A DNA stretch of 64,000 bases, taken from NCBI RefSeq assembly GCF_024139115.2, contig NC_085139.1:106121935-106185934 (forward strand), read 5' to 3'. Positions 31,591-44,416 of the stretch are shown here, one piece after another. The translations under genes and the position numbers were made by a program. This DNA is from Armigeres subalbatus. Taxonomy: Eukaryota; Arthropoda; Insecta; Diptera; Culicidae. The notes beneath the pieces were generated by a model, which worked only from the letters and a program-made list of their open reading frames with translations, was not told where the DNA came from and ran no database searches. Numbering within the stretch: position 1 is the first letter of the stretch; each line of letters opens with the position of its first letter.

Positions 31591-34500
31591 ATGCAAAATA
31601 GCAAAATCAAGTTCATTCAAGTGAATCTACATCATGCAAAGGGAGCAACAGCTGTACTTTGTAAGAGATTTGCTGAGAGCAAACTGGATATCGCGTTAAT
31701 TCAGGAGCCATGGACGAACAATAGTAGAATATTGGGAATTCCTACAAATACTTCTAAAGTATTTTACAAAACAGGACAGCAACCTCCCAGGGCTGCAATT
31801 TTGGTGAATGGAAGAACAAAAGTGCTTCCAATTACAGAGTTTATTGAACGAGATATTGTTGCGGTTATGATGGAGGTACCGACAATTCGTGGAAAAACGG
31901 AAATATTTGTCGCCTCAGCATACTTTCCGGGAGATGCTGACGATGTGCCTCCACCAGAAGTAGCTGCTTTTATTTCATATTGCAGGAAGCAAAATAAAGC
32001 TTTCATTATCGGTTGTGACGCAAACGCTCATCACACTATGTGGGCTAGTTCGGATATCAACAAAAGAGGTGAAAACCTGTTCGACTATATTGCAAAAAAT
32101 GATGTAGATATATGTAACAGGGGGAACAAACCCACTTTTTCAAATGCCATCAGGCAAGAAGTTCTTGATTTAACCTTGTGTAGTCATACACTTTCGGAAA
32201 AAATCAAAAATTGGCATATATCAGAAGAAATATCTCTATCTGATCACATGCACATATTATTTGAATATGAGGCTGGAAATCAACTCATAGAAACCAAAAG
32301 AGATCCCAGGAAAACTAACTGGGAATATTATATCTCAAACTTGGCTAGTGAGGCGGAAAACTTAAGCACCTCATTAAATACTAGGCATGGACTTTGAAAA
32401 AGTTCTAAGCAACTTTCTTGCTTGTTACTGAAAGCTTTTCAAGTCAGCTGCGCTGCTAAGAAACGTTCTTCAAATAGAGACGTATCTTGGTGGAATACCA
32501 ACTTACAAAAGATGCGGAAAAACCCGGAAACTCTTTAACCGGGCTAAACGTACACAACAGTGGGAACAATACAAAGAATCCCTAACTGCTTACAATAGAG
32601 AAATTCGAAGATCTAAAAGGATAAATTGGATACACACTTGTGAAAACATTGAAAGTACTCCAGTAGCTGCTAGATTGCAGAAAGTCCTTGCTAAAGATCA
32701 CACAAATGGTCTTGGGACTATTAAAAAAGATGACGGGTCTTTTACCAAGACAACTTATGAAACATTAGAAGTAATGATGCAAACACACTTCCCGTGTTCT
32801 ATCATCAATTCACATGAGGACCAGAATGCATCTGTTATGCAAACTGGTGTTAATGAAGCCAGGCGAGATATTCAACAAACGAATAAAGTCACTGGGATGA
32901 ATTGCACCAGGAGCAATGCTGGCATTCTGGCCAATGAAATATTCACTGAACAGAAAGTTGAATGGGCGATTGATTCACTTGAACCCTTCAAATCTCCAGG
33001 TAGGGATGGAATTTTTCCTGTACTACTACAGAAGGGAAAAGCAATCTTAACACCCGTTCTGACTAAGATGTTCCAATCGAGCTTAATATTAGGCTATATT
33101 CCGACTGCATGGCGGGGAGTGCGTGTCACATTTATCCCAAAAGCTAATAAGAAGGATAAATCATCCCCAAAATCCTTCAGACCAATTAGCTTATCGTCCA
33201 TTATACTAAAAATAATGGAAAAACTAATAGATGAGCACATAAAATCATCTTATTTAACGAATACTCCTCTGAGCAAAAATCAGTTTGCATATCAGGAGGG
33301 TAAATCTTCAGTAACAGCGCTTCACAAGTTAGTTACAAAGTTGGAAAGATCTTTTGCAGCAAAAGAAATTTCACTTGCAGCGTTCCTCGACATTGAAGGA
33401 GCATTCGATAACACATCTCACAGTTCAATGAAGAATGCTATGTTGAAACGAGGTTTCGATGTATGCATTGTTGACTGGATTGGCGAGATGTTATCAAAAC
33501 GAGAAATATCGGCAAACCTTGAAGCTCATCAATTAGTGTGAGAGCAGTAAAGGGTGCTCTCAAGGAGGCGTACTATCACCTCTATTGTGGTCTTTAATCG
33601 TTGACGATCTTCTCAAACAACTGGAGGCTCGAGGCTTCGAGATAATTGGCTTCGCAGATGATATAGTTATATTGGTGAGAGGAAAATATGACTGTGTTAT
33701 TTCTAATAGAATGCAAATTGCCCTAAATTTCATCACATTATGGTGTGAAAACGAAGGATTAAACATAAACCCTTCAAAGGCCACACTAGTGGCGTTTACA
33801 AGGAGAAAAAATTATTCTTTACCTACATTAAAACTGAAAGGAGCAGATTTGAAACTTTCAAACTCAGTCAAGCATCTTGGCGTTCGACTTGACAGTAAGC
33901 TGAATTGGAACTTACATCTTGAAGAAGCATTAAGCAAAGCTACAAATGCTTTATGGATAAGTAAGGCGACGTTCGGTAAAAAGTGGGGACTAAAGCCAAA
34001 AATGATTCAATGGATTTATACGGCGATTGTGAAACCCAGAATATCATATGCCGCATTAGTATGGTGGCCAAAAACAAAAGAAAGGGTGGTACAGAAGAAG
34101 TTGGGAAAACTTCAAAGATTAGCTACTCTTTCAATAACTGGTGCGATGAGAAGCACGCCGAACACAGCACTAGACGCTTTGCTCCACGTGCTACCATTGG
34201 ATCAATTTATTCAATTAGAAGCAGAGAAGAGTGCTTTGAAGATCAAAAGAGATTCAAACCTCTTCGAAGGTGACCTAACAGGACATCTTAGTATTCTAAA
34301 CAAAATAAGTATCAACTCACTGATCACAAACAACGATGATTGGATGAGAAGAAGATACAACTTTTATCGATGTTTTGATGTAATTAATCTTGAGCGAAGC
34401 ACATGGACAAATGGTGGACCAAATCTTCGTTCAGGATCGATTGTGTTTTACACCGATGGTTCAAAACTGAACAATCAAGTTGGAGCAGGCGTGACTGGCC

Positions 34501-35134
34501 CAGGGACGAATATTTCGATTCCCATGGGAAAGTGGCCATCTGTTTTCCAAGCTGAAGTTCAGGCTATTCTTGAATGCTCTAATTTATGCATACGTCGAAA
34601 TTACAGGCATTCAAATATTTGCATAATGTCTGATAGTCAAGCAGCATTGAATGCTTTGAAATCAGCAAGATGCACATCTAAACTCGTTTGGGAATGTGTT
34701 CAGTCACTCCAAACCTTGGGTAGTCGTAACAAAGTGAACCTATATTGGGTTCCTGGTCATTGTGGCATTGAAGGCAATGAACAAGCTGATATGCTGGCAA
34801 GACTTGGTTCATCTCGACAATTCATAGGTCCAGAACCTTTTTGTGGTGTATCTGCGTGTTCTCTTAGAATGGAACTGAAATCTTGGGAACATTCAAAAAT
34901 AGAGGACATTTGGAAGAACACCTTGATTGCGAGGCAGTCTAAACGTTTCATCACACCAAACGTATTTATCACTCGCAAAATCTTAGATCTTTCAAAAAAA
35001 GATCTTAACACATATACAGGTCTTGTAACAGGCCATTGCCCGAGCCGTTATCACTTGAAGCTGCTAGGAAAACTTCAAGATGATGTATGTCGCTTCTGCG
35101 GTATACATGTGGAAGACTCGGAACATTTTTTTTG
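31591..35134 (+). pseudogene. LOA/I/R1-group LINE pol gene (EN-RT-RNaseH), frameshifted
   Basis: 31591-32397 encodes an APE-type endonuclease: KFIQVNLHHAKGA, ALIQEPW, SAYFPGD, GCDANAHHTMW, SLSDHMH. 32675-33541 gives the RT palm start: SPGRDGIFPVLL, FIPKANK, KSFRPISLSSIILKIMEKL, FAYQEGKSSVTAL, and motif A FLDIEGAFDN. 33585-35134 has the motif B end (LLWSLIVDDLL), motif C FADDIVILV, and an RNase H with TDGSKLNNQVGAG, AEVQAILEC, SDSQAALNAL and GNEQADMLARLG. It finishes with the Cys-His knuckle CRFCGIHVEDSEH. The EN-RT link (32398-32674) shifts frame more than once (SWWN visible at 32493). Two single-base losses near 33538 and 33558 break motif B. The stop after EN and the lost 3' end make it inactive. 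The LOA clade is my best guess from RT texture plus RNase H. Confidence 0.88.
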
Positions 35135-35612
35135 TAACTTTGATTTTTTTTGTAACTTTGAAAAATGTTCTAAGAGAAAAGCTTTTTTTACAAATTTTTT
35201 TTTTTTAGGTGGCATCAGATTTCGTCATTTCATGCATTTTTAAGGCATCAAAAATAAGAATTCGATTTTCGACTTTTCCTTTGCTCCCCCCCCCTGGGAA
35301 AATTTTCATGGGTAAAAATTTCAAAATGTTGATGAATTTTAGGCACCCTTAAACCATGTCCGATTGTGCTCAAATTTTAGGCATCAAAAATAAGAATTCG
35401 ATTTTCGACTTTTTCTTTGACCACCACCTCCCCCCCCTGGGTTCATGGGTAAAAATTTCAAAATTTTGATGAATTTAAGGCACCATTAAACCATGTTCAA
35501 TTGAGCTCAAATTTTACATGGGGTCATATTTTGGGGTAATGAAACTTGTGAGCAATGCCGTTTTTTGAAATTCGATGACAATTTTTTTCCCATTCATTCC
35601 ATTGGCATCCTA

Positions 35613-35735
35613 AGCCCAGGGTGTTGAGAATGTTTCCAACCCGAAAACATCCTAGACCTGACAAAGAATCGAACTCGCCATCTCCGGATTGGCAATCCTA
35701 CGCCTTTGCTCGCAAGGCTACTGAAGATTACTGTT
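35613..35735 (-). mobile_element. 5' (tRNA-like) half of the interrupted SINE
   Basis: On the minus strand it has an A-box region (TAGCCTTGCGAGCAAAGGCG) and a B-box region (GAGTTCGATTCTTTG), then GTTTTCGGGTTGGAAACATT. It joins the 3' half at 29601-29764. Confidence 0.75.
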
Positions 35736-35902
35736 ATTGAAAAAAATTAGAAAATGTAAATATCATATAATTTAAGGATGTAGAAAATAAAAATGTGAAG
35801 ATTTTAAAAATCTAATTGTTTTTGGATTTAAAAATTGGGAGTCAAGATATTTAAACATTACAAAAAAGGTAAGTTTGAAAGTTAGAAATCTGAAACTTTA
35901 TA
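35736..35902. repeat. AT-rich low-complexity tract
   Basis: Same word composition as 27400-28800; probably the continuation of that tract beyond the insertions. Confidence 0.6.
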
Positions 35903-36198
35903 GCTTTCTTCTTCTTCTTCTTCTTATTGGCATTGCATCCCCACACTGGGACAGAGCCGCCTCGCAGCTTAGTGTTCATTAAGCACTTCCACAGTTATTA
36001 ACTGCGAGGTTTCTAAGCCAAGTTACCATTTTTGCATTCGTATATCATGAGGCTAACACGATGATACTTTTATGCCCAGGGAAGTCGAGACAATTTCCAA
36101 TCCGAAAATTGCCTAGACCAGCACCGGGAATCGAACCCAGCCACCCTCAGCATGGTCTTGCTTTGTAGCCGCGCGTCCTACCGCACGGCTAAGGAGCT
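35903..36198 (-). mobile_element. Near-complete tRNA-derived SINE (Feilai type)
   Basis: Inverse of the 21997-22295 copy: (CTT)n tail at the left, CTTAGTGTTCATTAAGCACT, then the B box (CCGGGAATCGAACCC) and A-box region near 36170-36192. AGCTTT flanks both ends (about 35899-35904 and 36197-36202) as a short duplication. Very similar to the first copy, so both are relatively young. Confidence 0.88.
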
Positions 36199-38800
36199 TT
36201 AGAAACTTAAAAATAGAAAAAAAAAATGTTTTTGCCTGAATTCATGTAAATGTTTGAAAATTTATTTTAGGGATTTCAAAATTAGTGTGTTTGTTTTGAA
36301 GTAGGGTTTCTTACCCCATTCCCGGTCTAACATGCGTACCACTGCATTATTTAATTGATATTTATGACAGGAAGCAACTTTTTTTTGAATTTTTTGGGCC
36401 GTGTGATACTGATGCAATGAGGTTCACTTCTGCTTAGAAAATAGCTATTCTTGCTAAACATCGTATGAAACAGCTTTTATTTGATTTCAATTAACGAGGT
36501 GTAGCACGTATTTCAGTCGCAGCGATTCCTTTTCCGGCATACTTGAATTCAATTTCCAGCATAAGCGATTTTTACTCAATCTCTCAACATCTTAATCTCT
36601 CATTCTCTCTCTCGGGACGGACGGTAGAAAATGAGACGTAAACAAAAATATGCAAGCTCGACGACAACCAGATGGTATTATTCATAATAATTTTGATTTG
36701 ATTGAGAAGATATATTCCTTCATCCAAATTCCGTCCAAACTCTTAAAAACATTTTTTTCCGAAATCTAGAGAATTTTAAATAGCAACGTATTAGACAGTT
36801 TTCCTATTAACGATGAAGGATTATTTTCATACTTAAAAAAATACTGGCCTTTTGGCAGCACGATGCGGATAGAAATTCTTAGGCCGAGGTGATTTTTTGT
36901 TCGGTTTGAGGATACATTTTTAAATGTATCGTAATATCTTTATATAAGTTCTAGTGGAACGAACAAATAGGAAGGATTGAAGTGCGTGAGTTTAGAGGAA
37001 GTTAGTAAAAAAATGGTTGAAAAATATTAAGTACTGTGCGAGATAAATTGGAGACTTTTTTTAATTATCAATCATAAACCAGTTTAAATCATTTGTTTTC
37101 TGTGCAGTGAGCCGGGAATCGGGTCTATAGGCCCAAGTAGGGATTCACACCACATTTTTTTATTTGCGACAAAATTTTTTTATTTGCGACAAAATTTTAA
37201 ATTTATGAAATTTTCAAATTTAAAGTACCATTGACGGGGGTGAGAATGAGTCAGCGTCATCACCGACAATCTGGAGGTCGGATCACAAAACCGTCCAAAA
37301 ATATTTCTTATAATTTAGTTTTCTTGCCCTCAGATACATTTAATCTATTCTGAAAGCATTCTATGTAAGGTACCCCGGGCCACTCAATGGTAAAAGCATA
37401 CAGACATATGGTGCAATAATCCAAATTTGGAAGTCGTTTGTTGTTAGCATCAAATATCATATGATCTGATTTATGTTTTGTTCGAATAACTTGTTTGAAG
37501 AAATCCTAACGTGCAAATTTATAACAAATGTTAGGCTTCTGATTTTTAAGAATTTAACCGTAAATCGCACATTAGCAATTATGTTACTCACATATCCAGG
37601 GAAAAAATAGGGAGGAATAATAATATAATAAATTAGTAATTTGCTAAAAATTTAAGAATTTTGTAGAACAACGACTTCTATGGGCATCAGTGTTTTTATG
37701 CACGAAAATCACTTTAACAAGGTCAAAACATGAACGGAAAGAATCGCAGTGTTCACTAGACTTGTAGGGCACACCAGAAGCTTCCGTATAGAGATTGTTG
37801 CGATAGTTTTCGGCGTTTATATCTTTTGTTAGATTTTTTCTAAATTGAAAATAGCCTAGAAACACTAAATCGACTTGAGCCACCTCAAAATTTTATCCGC
37901 CCAGTAGATGAATTAGATGAATTAAAAACTAAAATAAATTGAACCACCCAGTGATGGTGCCTTTCTCGTGCAATATAAAATATAGGGAGAAAAGCACACA
38001 CGAGAGGTACTAGTAGCATTTAAGAAATATAGATTCCATTATTTCCATTAACGCATTCAATTTGTTTCCATTCATTCTTTTCTATTCTATATTTTCCTAG
38101 GACACGAGAAAAACAACAAAATATTGGAAATTTATCAAAAGTTTATGATCATTATTAAGGCACCTGGATGGTTGAAAAGCCACGAGGAAAAGTTTTACGA
38201 ACGCCTGAGAGGATTCAATGAAGTCTATAGAAATCTCAAATCTGAAAGATTCTGATCTGAAGAATTCTTGGTCGTTTTTGACATGAACCTGCTGCATCTT
38301 ATGTTTCCTGAACTTTAATATAAATTCCTAGAGGCTAGTGATGAATGTTTGAAACGATTAAAAAACAATCCCAGAATCCGTAAATACTCCTGCAGCTATG
38401 TTTGGCCAAAAAACCGTGGAAATTTTATATCATGTGAGAAAGGTTTATTTCGAACATGCCCATCTTACAGGGCAGTTTAGTCCTTAGCAAATGGATGAAA
38501 TTAGATAAACTATGGATCATCGGATGATGTTTGAACGTAACATGTCAAAGTTGCTAATACAGAAAATGTATTTTACATTTGTTATTATTTATGGTAATAA
38601 GTTGTTTATGCAAAGTTCGTCATTGGTCAATACAATAAGATTCGTGTTTATTGACTGTCAACAAGTATGAAGAGAACTGAGTGTTAATGTCTTAAGTTGA
38701 AAATTTAAGCAAAAACAATTGCAAACCACCAATCAACAGTACTACCATCTCTCTAAGTACAAGTTCACCTTGAAAGTACACCCAAGCAAGCACAACTCTT
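36199..38800. other. Unassigned 2.6-kb stretch
   Basis: No gene recognised. TTTTTTTATTTGCGACAAAA is directly duplicated at 37157-37194. TACCATTGACGGGGGTGAGA (37226) and the inverse CCACTCAATGGTA (37380-37392) may be ends of a ~170-bp MITE, weakly supported. 37946-37970 (CACCCAGTGATGGTGCCTTT) resembles the 12741 MITE end. Confidence 0.4.
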
Positions 38801-40020
38801 AGTTAAGTCGCTTTGACAGGTTGTTGGAATGGTCGGAACGACGCTTACGGTTTCGGCTTCCAGCAGCATAAGCACTCTATTCGGACCGAATGCGCGCCAC
38901 CAAGATTGACAATCTGACACTTCGGCAAGTGGGCCTTATTGGAGCTATAAAGGTGGGAAAGGAATAAAATTTACGCCTGATTGGGTTGCAATCACAACAC
39001 AATTGAACGGTTTCAGTTTGTCAGCTGTCGTCTTATGTAATTGGTGTCACAGATCATCGCACGTCACCACTCACGCCGGCTGTGGTTGCAATCGGAAACT
39101 CTGTTGTCTAGGGTGCGGGGAATCTAGAACCGGTTGATTATGTAGTATTCCATCGCTACTAGCTGGGGATTACCCATAAGTCGTGATGTACCTCAACTTG
39201 TCGCCTGAGGAGCTGTCGCTATCTTACTCATCGACTACGATTCCACAAGATTTGAATTGCACATGCCGTTATGGAAAATATCTGCTGAATGCTTTTCCAG
39301 AATATAAGGTCTGAAAATTCAATTAATAAAACACATAAATGCACTTTAGGCTGATTCATGGGAAGCCCAGTTTAAGAAAATTGCAATAATGACCCGACAA
39401 CAATGTTGAGTATATTTCACACTGTCCCAGTTTCTCCACAGTGAACTACAAACCCACAATCAGCTGCTACCCTCGTACCGAAATAACCAGTGCTTTGGGT
39501 CAGTCGTCTATCATAAACTTCACCACGCTGCTGGGTCCCGGGTCCCCCGTAATAGAACTGCACAGAACCAGCTAATAAAGCGATAAATCTCCCATAAAGG
39601 CCTCTAAATGGGTCCCATTGACACTGACCCGGAGGAAAGGCGGGCAGCACTGAATGGGCATCTCTTCTTCAACCCGAGAACATGGTTTGTGATAAAACCA
39701 CGGTAAAAGCAGTATTGGCGGCAGCGGTGGCGGTGTCGGTCCTGCCACCTACCCATTCATGGACTCGGTGAGTGAAAATCCAATTATAAACCGTCGTCCA
39801 ACCAAACCGCCGTGCCGCACGGCACGGATCTTACCACGATGAACAAGATCTAGATCCTGACCTATTCGTGGTAGAGTTGTAAAACATCATCGGAAAGTGC
39901 ACCACGCGACGGCCAGTGCTCTCTGGATGTTTCGATCGATACGGGCGGCCTACCCACTCTGGCGCTGGCGGAGAGGGCTTCGCGTTTATTGAGCGTGAAA
40001 GAAATTGAAACAATGTTGCG
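38801..40020. other. Unassigned GC-balanced stretch
   Basis: Higher GC than neighbours and free of recognised repeats. Frames at 39417-39650 and 39831-40013 (minus) have no motif. It is a plausible place for host regulatory sequence or old exons, but there is no direct support. Confidence 0.35.
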
Positions 40021-43000
40021 CGATCATAAGCTTGTTACTGTGCTGATTCGAATTGCGGATATTTTTTAATTACTCGATTTTCCCAGATTGCCAAATAAGT
40101 TGAAGATTAATAATTTTGTAGTCCGTATTATTGCGAAAAAAAACTATGCTTCAGATAAAAAGATATTACATAGGGTAACCGGCGGTTATGTTGGTCCTGG
40201 ATGTAACATTGGCTCATCACGCAAATTAATCAATATTTCAACGATAATACGTCAATTTGTAGGGAGATATTAACCACTGCTTCTTTAGAAAAGTGTATCA
40301 AACATATATCTGCTTCATAACTCTAGATTTATACACTTCTTAAACTATTAAAAGCAATTATCTTGCGTGAAAAATCACTTTGACTCGGTTTTTTAGCAGC
40401 CATGTTTCGTTGACTTATGCAGGCTGGCTGTGCTAGAGTTTTTCTTTTGCCCAATAAAAGAGTTTTCTGAATGAACATACCTGCTTTCGCACATCAAATG
40501 AATGGCTAACAACCACACTATGTCAGCTATCATTTTTATTTCGCAATTTCCATTAGTATAGCGATACAATTAACCAAAACTTTTTTGGACAATACTGGGG
40601 GCACCCGTAGCCAAATGGTGGCATGCGCTTTCGATTTGTAGCACTACGTTAGTATAGGTGAAACCCTAATCAAAACATTCCCACCAATAACCCGTACTGA
40701 AGAAAATAACCGAAAGCTGCAGATGGAATATCCGGTGGTTGCGATTAGTTTGTTAAGAATTTTTGTAAAAACAGGTTAATCCACTCAGCGGTTAAGTTTC
40801 AATCGCAAATTACATAACGCTAAACTCAACCCACACCACGCCTCTAGTAATGCTTCATGTATGGTAGGGTTCTGAAATTTATAAAGTCCTTAACGCTCAG
40901 ACAAGTACCTTCCCACAACCTAAAACGTCATGTAGTTTGCAAATGGGCCCTCATGATGGTTTTCTCGAATCACGATATAATCGCTTTCATTCGCAGAACA
41001 TACCAAAAATAATTGCCTACCTTACGGCCTCCAAACACGATTCAAGCAAAAGCGATTCAAGCATCAACGTTTGGTGGTTCGATACAACATTTTCTTCATA
41101 ATTTCGCAAATAAATGATTCAATTAGTGTAATAATATTTAGTTTTATCATCATTCGCACGATTCCATTTCTCATTCAATAATGGAAAGATACAATGGATC
41201 GTATGTTTCATTAGATAAACTTTCAACGTCATTTCATGAAAATAATTTCAAGTCAAATTACTTGAGAAATATCTTCATCATAATTTAGATTTAGTATTGC
41301 TTGCAAAAAGTATTTTGATCTGTAAAATGATACCGAAAAAGTATTCTCTCAACTCGGGAAGTTGAAACACGTGAGAGTTTTGAGAGGATTCACAACAGCT
41401 GATCGATATAGAGAGGAGTGGAATCAAACGCACGTACCAATCATGAAACTTCAATGCAGGCAGAGTTAAAAACAAGCATCCAATAATTGTATTTATGAAT
41501 AATTGTGCAATAATATCAGGTAGTTGGCACAGTTATAACTGTTTATGCACAGTACAAAGCAAGGAATTGCCTAGAATAAGTTTTACAATTGGCTTTCTTC
41601 AGTAGTGCGTTATGCATCATCCCCACCTAAAGCATTGTTTACGTTTTGGAAAAAAAATTCTTTGAGAGTATCGCGAGAGCGAGAGCAACACAACTGCCAT
41701 GGTTTCAACTAGCAGTAAATCTCAAAATTATGCGGCAGCCAATAATAATTATAATAATTAATTATTAACGTATGCAATTTGTTTGGAGGCACAACATGAG
41801 GGCTAGAACATGTAGCATTTTTGAAATTTCAGTTTTTAATACAGTTTTCATTTTTCTAAACTTCTTTACTTGCAAATATGGTAAATGTTTGGAAAATAAA
41901 TGATTCATATAATAGTATTTTCGTTAGCATGTCCTTGGTAAGCGTGCTATTGGGGGAATCTGAAACGCACTCTCACAATCAGTGTACATGCAACCAATTA
42001 GAATTCATGCTCAATAAGATGATTTGATTTTCTCTGTTTGTTTGCATGCTGCCTTTATTCAACGCAAGCAAAATGACTGGTACTATAAACAGCAACCCAT
42101 CTTTATCTCTCGTATGTTCGAAATCAACAATCACTCATCCCAAGTGGGCTGAAAAATTATCCACCTGATAGGGACAAGGATGCCGACATTTTGTCCATTT
42201 CTCTCGAGACCTTCGCTGGTTTTAATGAGATGTTGCGGACATTCATCGTCGTTTTTTGCTATTTGGCGTCAAAACCAAATGTAAGCAAGCCGGCTGGTGG
42301 AATAAATCTGGTTGGAAATGCAATATATGAAGATTTATAACGATAAATGTGCTCAACCGTAGCATAATGGGCCAAGGTTTGAGCCGTTACCCCTATCTCT
42401 AAAATTTTAACATTCAGATTAATAAAATTTATAAATATGTCAATTTTGTGCGCGTACGAAGTTTTCTCCTTCACCTTATGGCTCGGCAGATAACTACCAG
42501 AGATTTTCGGTCTGTGCGCGAATACAAGAATATCCGATGTAAGAAATTGTTTGTTGCAAAATATAATGTAAAGAAAGCTATATGAATTATTAATTTTGTT
42601 ACAGTTACAAAAATTTAAGTAATTATTTGTCAAAGCTCAGTTAGTGCATTGATGAATTATATTCAAACAAAACGAAGCACATATGAGTACGTAGTGTAGA
42701 AACGTGGCCAAAACTATGTCAATCATTTGTCGGCTTTAAATTCATACACTAAGCAGCAAAGCGCATTCTTTTTTGTTTTTGTGCTCTTTATATTGATGTA
42801 ACAGTGATATACGACCACTGGAGGCGTCAGTTATTGTTATTTGATAGAGCACCACTTGGCACAACAACGCTGCCTTTGAGAACTACAGCGTGCTTGCAAC
42901 GAGTGGTGCCCACCTTTGACTCCGCCAATGAGTATGATTTTAATCTTGATCCTCATTCTTTAATTATTACTTACTAAATTCTCCGAAAAGATGTACTTTG

Positions 43001-43849
43001 TTCACTTCGACTAGATTTGTCATCGGATAATGTTAAAGTCTCTGGATAATGCATTGATATTACAATCACTGGAGCAGATCAAATAAATACGAAGTGCAAA
43101 TTAACCGCTTTATTTCTTAACAACCTTTCCCATCCGAAAAATGCGTATGCTTTTTATGGATCGGTGTGTAACTTTTTTGGAAGCGAACCATTTTTGGGAA
43201 CTTTGTCGCTCAAAATCATAAATACTTAAATTAAATATTTAGAAAAATTCAACTTTTTTTTCAACCTTCGCCATATTGAAAAAAAAAAACCACGTGAGGA
43301 TGCGTGAAATGTTTTTCGTGGAGCTGATTAAGGAAACTCCAATCTTTCCAACGCTGACAATTGTGTTGCTTGATCGTGTTTGGAACCTAATAGAAAGTTT
43401 TATTTTGTAAATCATATTATAGTAAAAAAAGGTAGAAAAAAACAAGTAATTAATATCATCATTATGGATCACCTGAAAACAATTTTAGATCGAATCATGC
43501 TTGATCACGTTTTACATCCTCATTGTGGTTACCTATATTGATTTTCATCTTGAAAATCATTAAAAATCCAGAAAAACACGATAAAACGTAATCATTGTTT
43601 TATGAACGATTGCGATAAAACTGACATGTGAAGTATGTTTCAAAACTCCCATGGCAAGTAAGTATCATTATTTGAGAGTAAAACACGAAAAATAATATGG
43701 GAAAATAAAAAAAATGTTTTTGACTTTTGGCTAGGATTTGGGCTGAAATACTCCTGAGTGCAAAGGTCAAATTGGTGTTATGTTTTGCAATTGTAGCCTG
43801 TGATTTATGTTTTTTAGTGTGTGAAAAAACTTAAAATCCTTTATGCGCA
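40021..43849. other. Unassigned 3.8-kb stretch
   Basis: AT-rich, essentially unique-looking DNA. Frames up to 124 codons (42259-42633 minus) show no family signature. No repeat boundaries seen. Confidence 0.4.
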
Positions 43850-44035
43850 GGTATTCCGTCCAGTCAGAAGATCGGATTGTAGATAGCCAGAGGTCTCGAT
43901 TACTGCAATTTCCTCTTGGTGGATCCCGAATCCCGGCTTGTGGACGTTTGCCTCTTCGTCCGGCCAGTAAACCACATAGGCACCTACCACAGTGATGCCA
44001 AGGCGGAAAAAAGTGAAAAAAAAAATGAGTTGAGC
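43850..44035 (-). CDS. Candidate host exon fragment, function unknown
   Basis: On the minus strand a frame encodes GAYVVYWPDEEANVHKPGFG followed by IHQEEIAVIETSGYLQSDL, and stops at TAA soon after LLTGRNTCA. Composition (balanced, third-position C/G) is protein-like and unlike the surrounding AT-rich DNA. Upstream on that strand is a pyrimidine tract (TTTTTTTTCACTTTTTTTCC) and, about 25 bases later, GGTAG that could serve as a 3' splice site. No family is recognised. It may be a last exon, an exapted fragment or chance. Confidence 0.35.
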
Positions 44036-44416
44036 ATACAGCTTCAATCATGTCGATCCAATGGCAAATCAAAGATGTTTTTTTAAATTTGCTTGTAACA
44101 TGTATGGCGAAGACATGATGTCGTTCAACCTGATTTTTAACTATGAGCACGCAATCGTACGCATGCCGAATTGGGCTTATTTCAAAGCTTATTTATTCAG
44201 TATTTCGGGGATATGATGATTGTTTTGCTCAAATCTGCGCAAATAGCATTTTTCTTCATTGCATTCTTGAAGTAAACAATAAACATAAGCATAAACACGC
44301 CGAATACAGTGTGTCTGATCACTGGGAACTAAATTTTCAACCAGCTGTGTCTCAAGCGTCTTTTGACCGATCTCATCTCATCTAGTTTTACCATGCTGGT
44401 GAGATATGTTTCTAGG

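Larger units (their letters stand above)
29765..35612. mobile_element. Long-TIR DNA element inserted in a SINE
   Basis: The left tip TAGGGTGCCAATG and the inverse of the right tip TAGGATGCCAATG start arms of about 330 bp (29765-30100) and 400 bp (35200-35612). They share CATTGCTCACAAGTTTCATT, CGAAAATCGAATTTTTG and CATGAAA-like sequence. The right arm contains a ~140-bp tandem duplication (two copies of AAAAATAAGAATTCGATTTT). GCCCAG occurs at both junctions as a partial target duplication. TAGGG ends suggest a hAT-like affinity (inference). The interior is filled by a MITE fragment and a LINE. Confidence 0.7.

Noticed and set aside
37226..37392. Possible MITE with TACCATTGA ends
   Set aside because: Only about nine terminal bases are inverted and no target duplication is visible.
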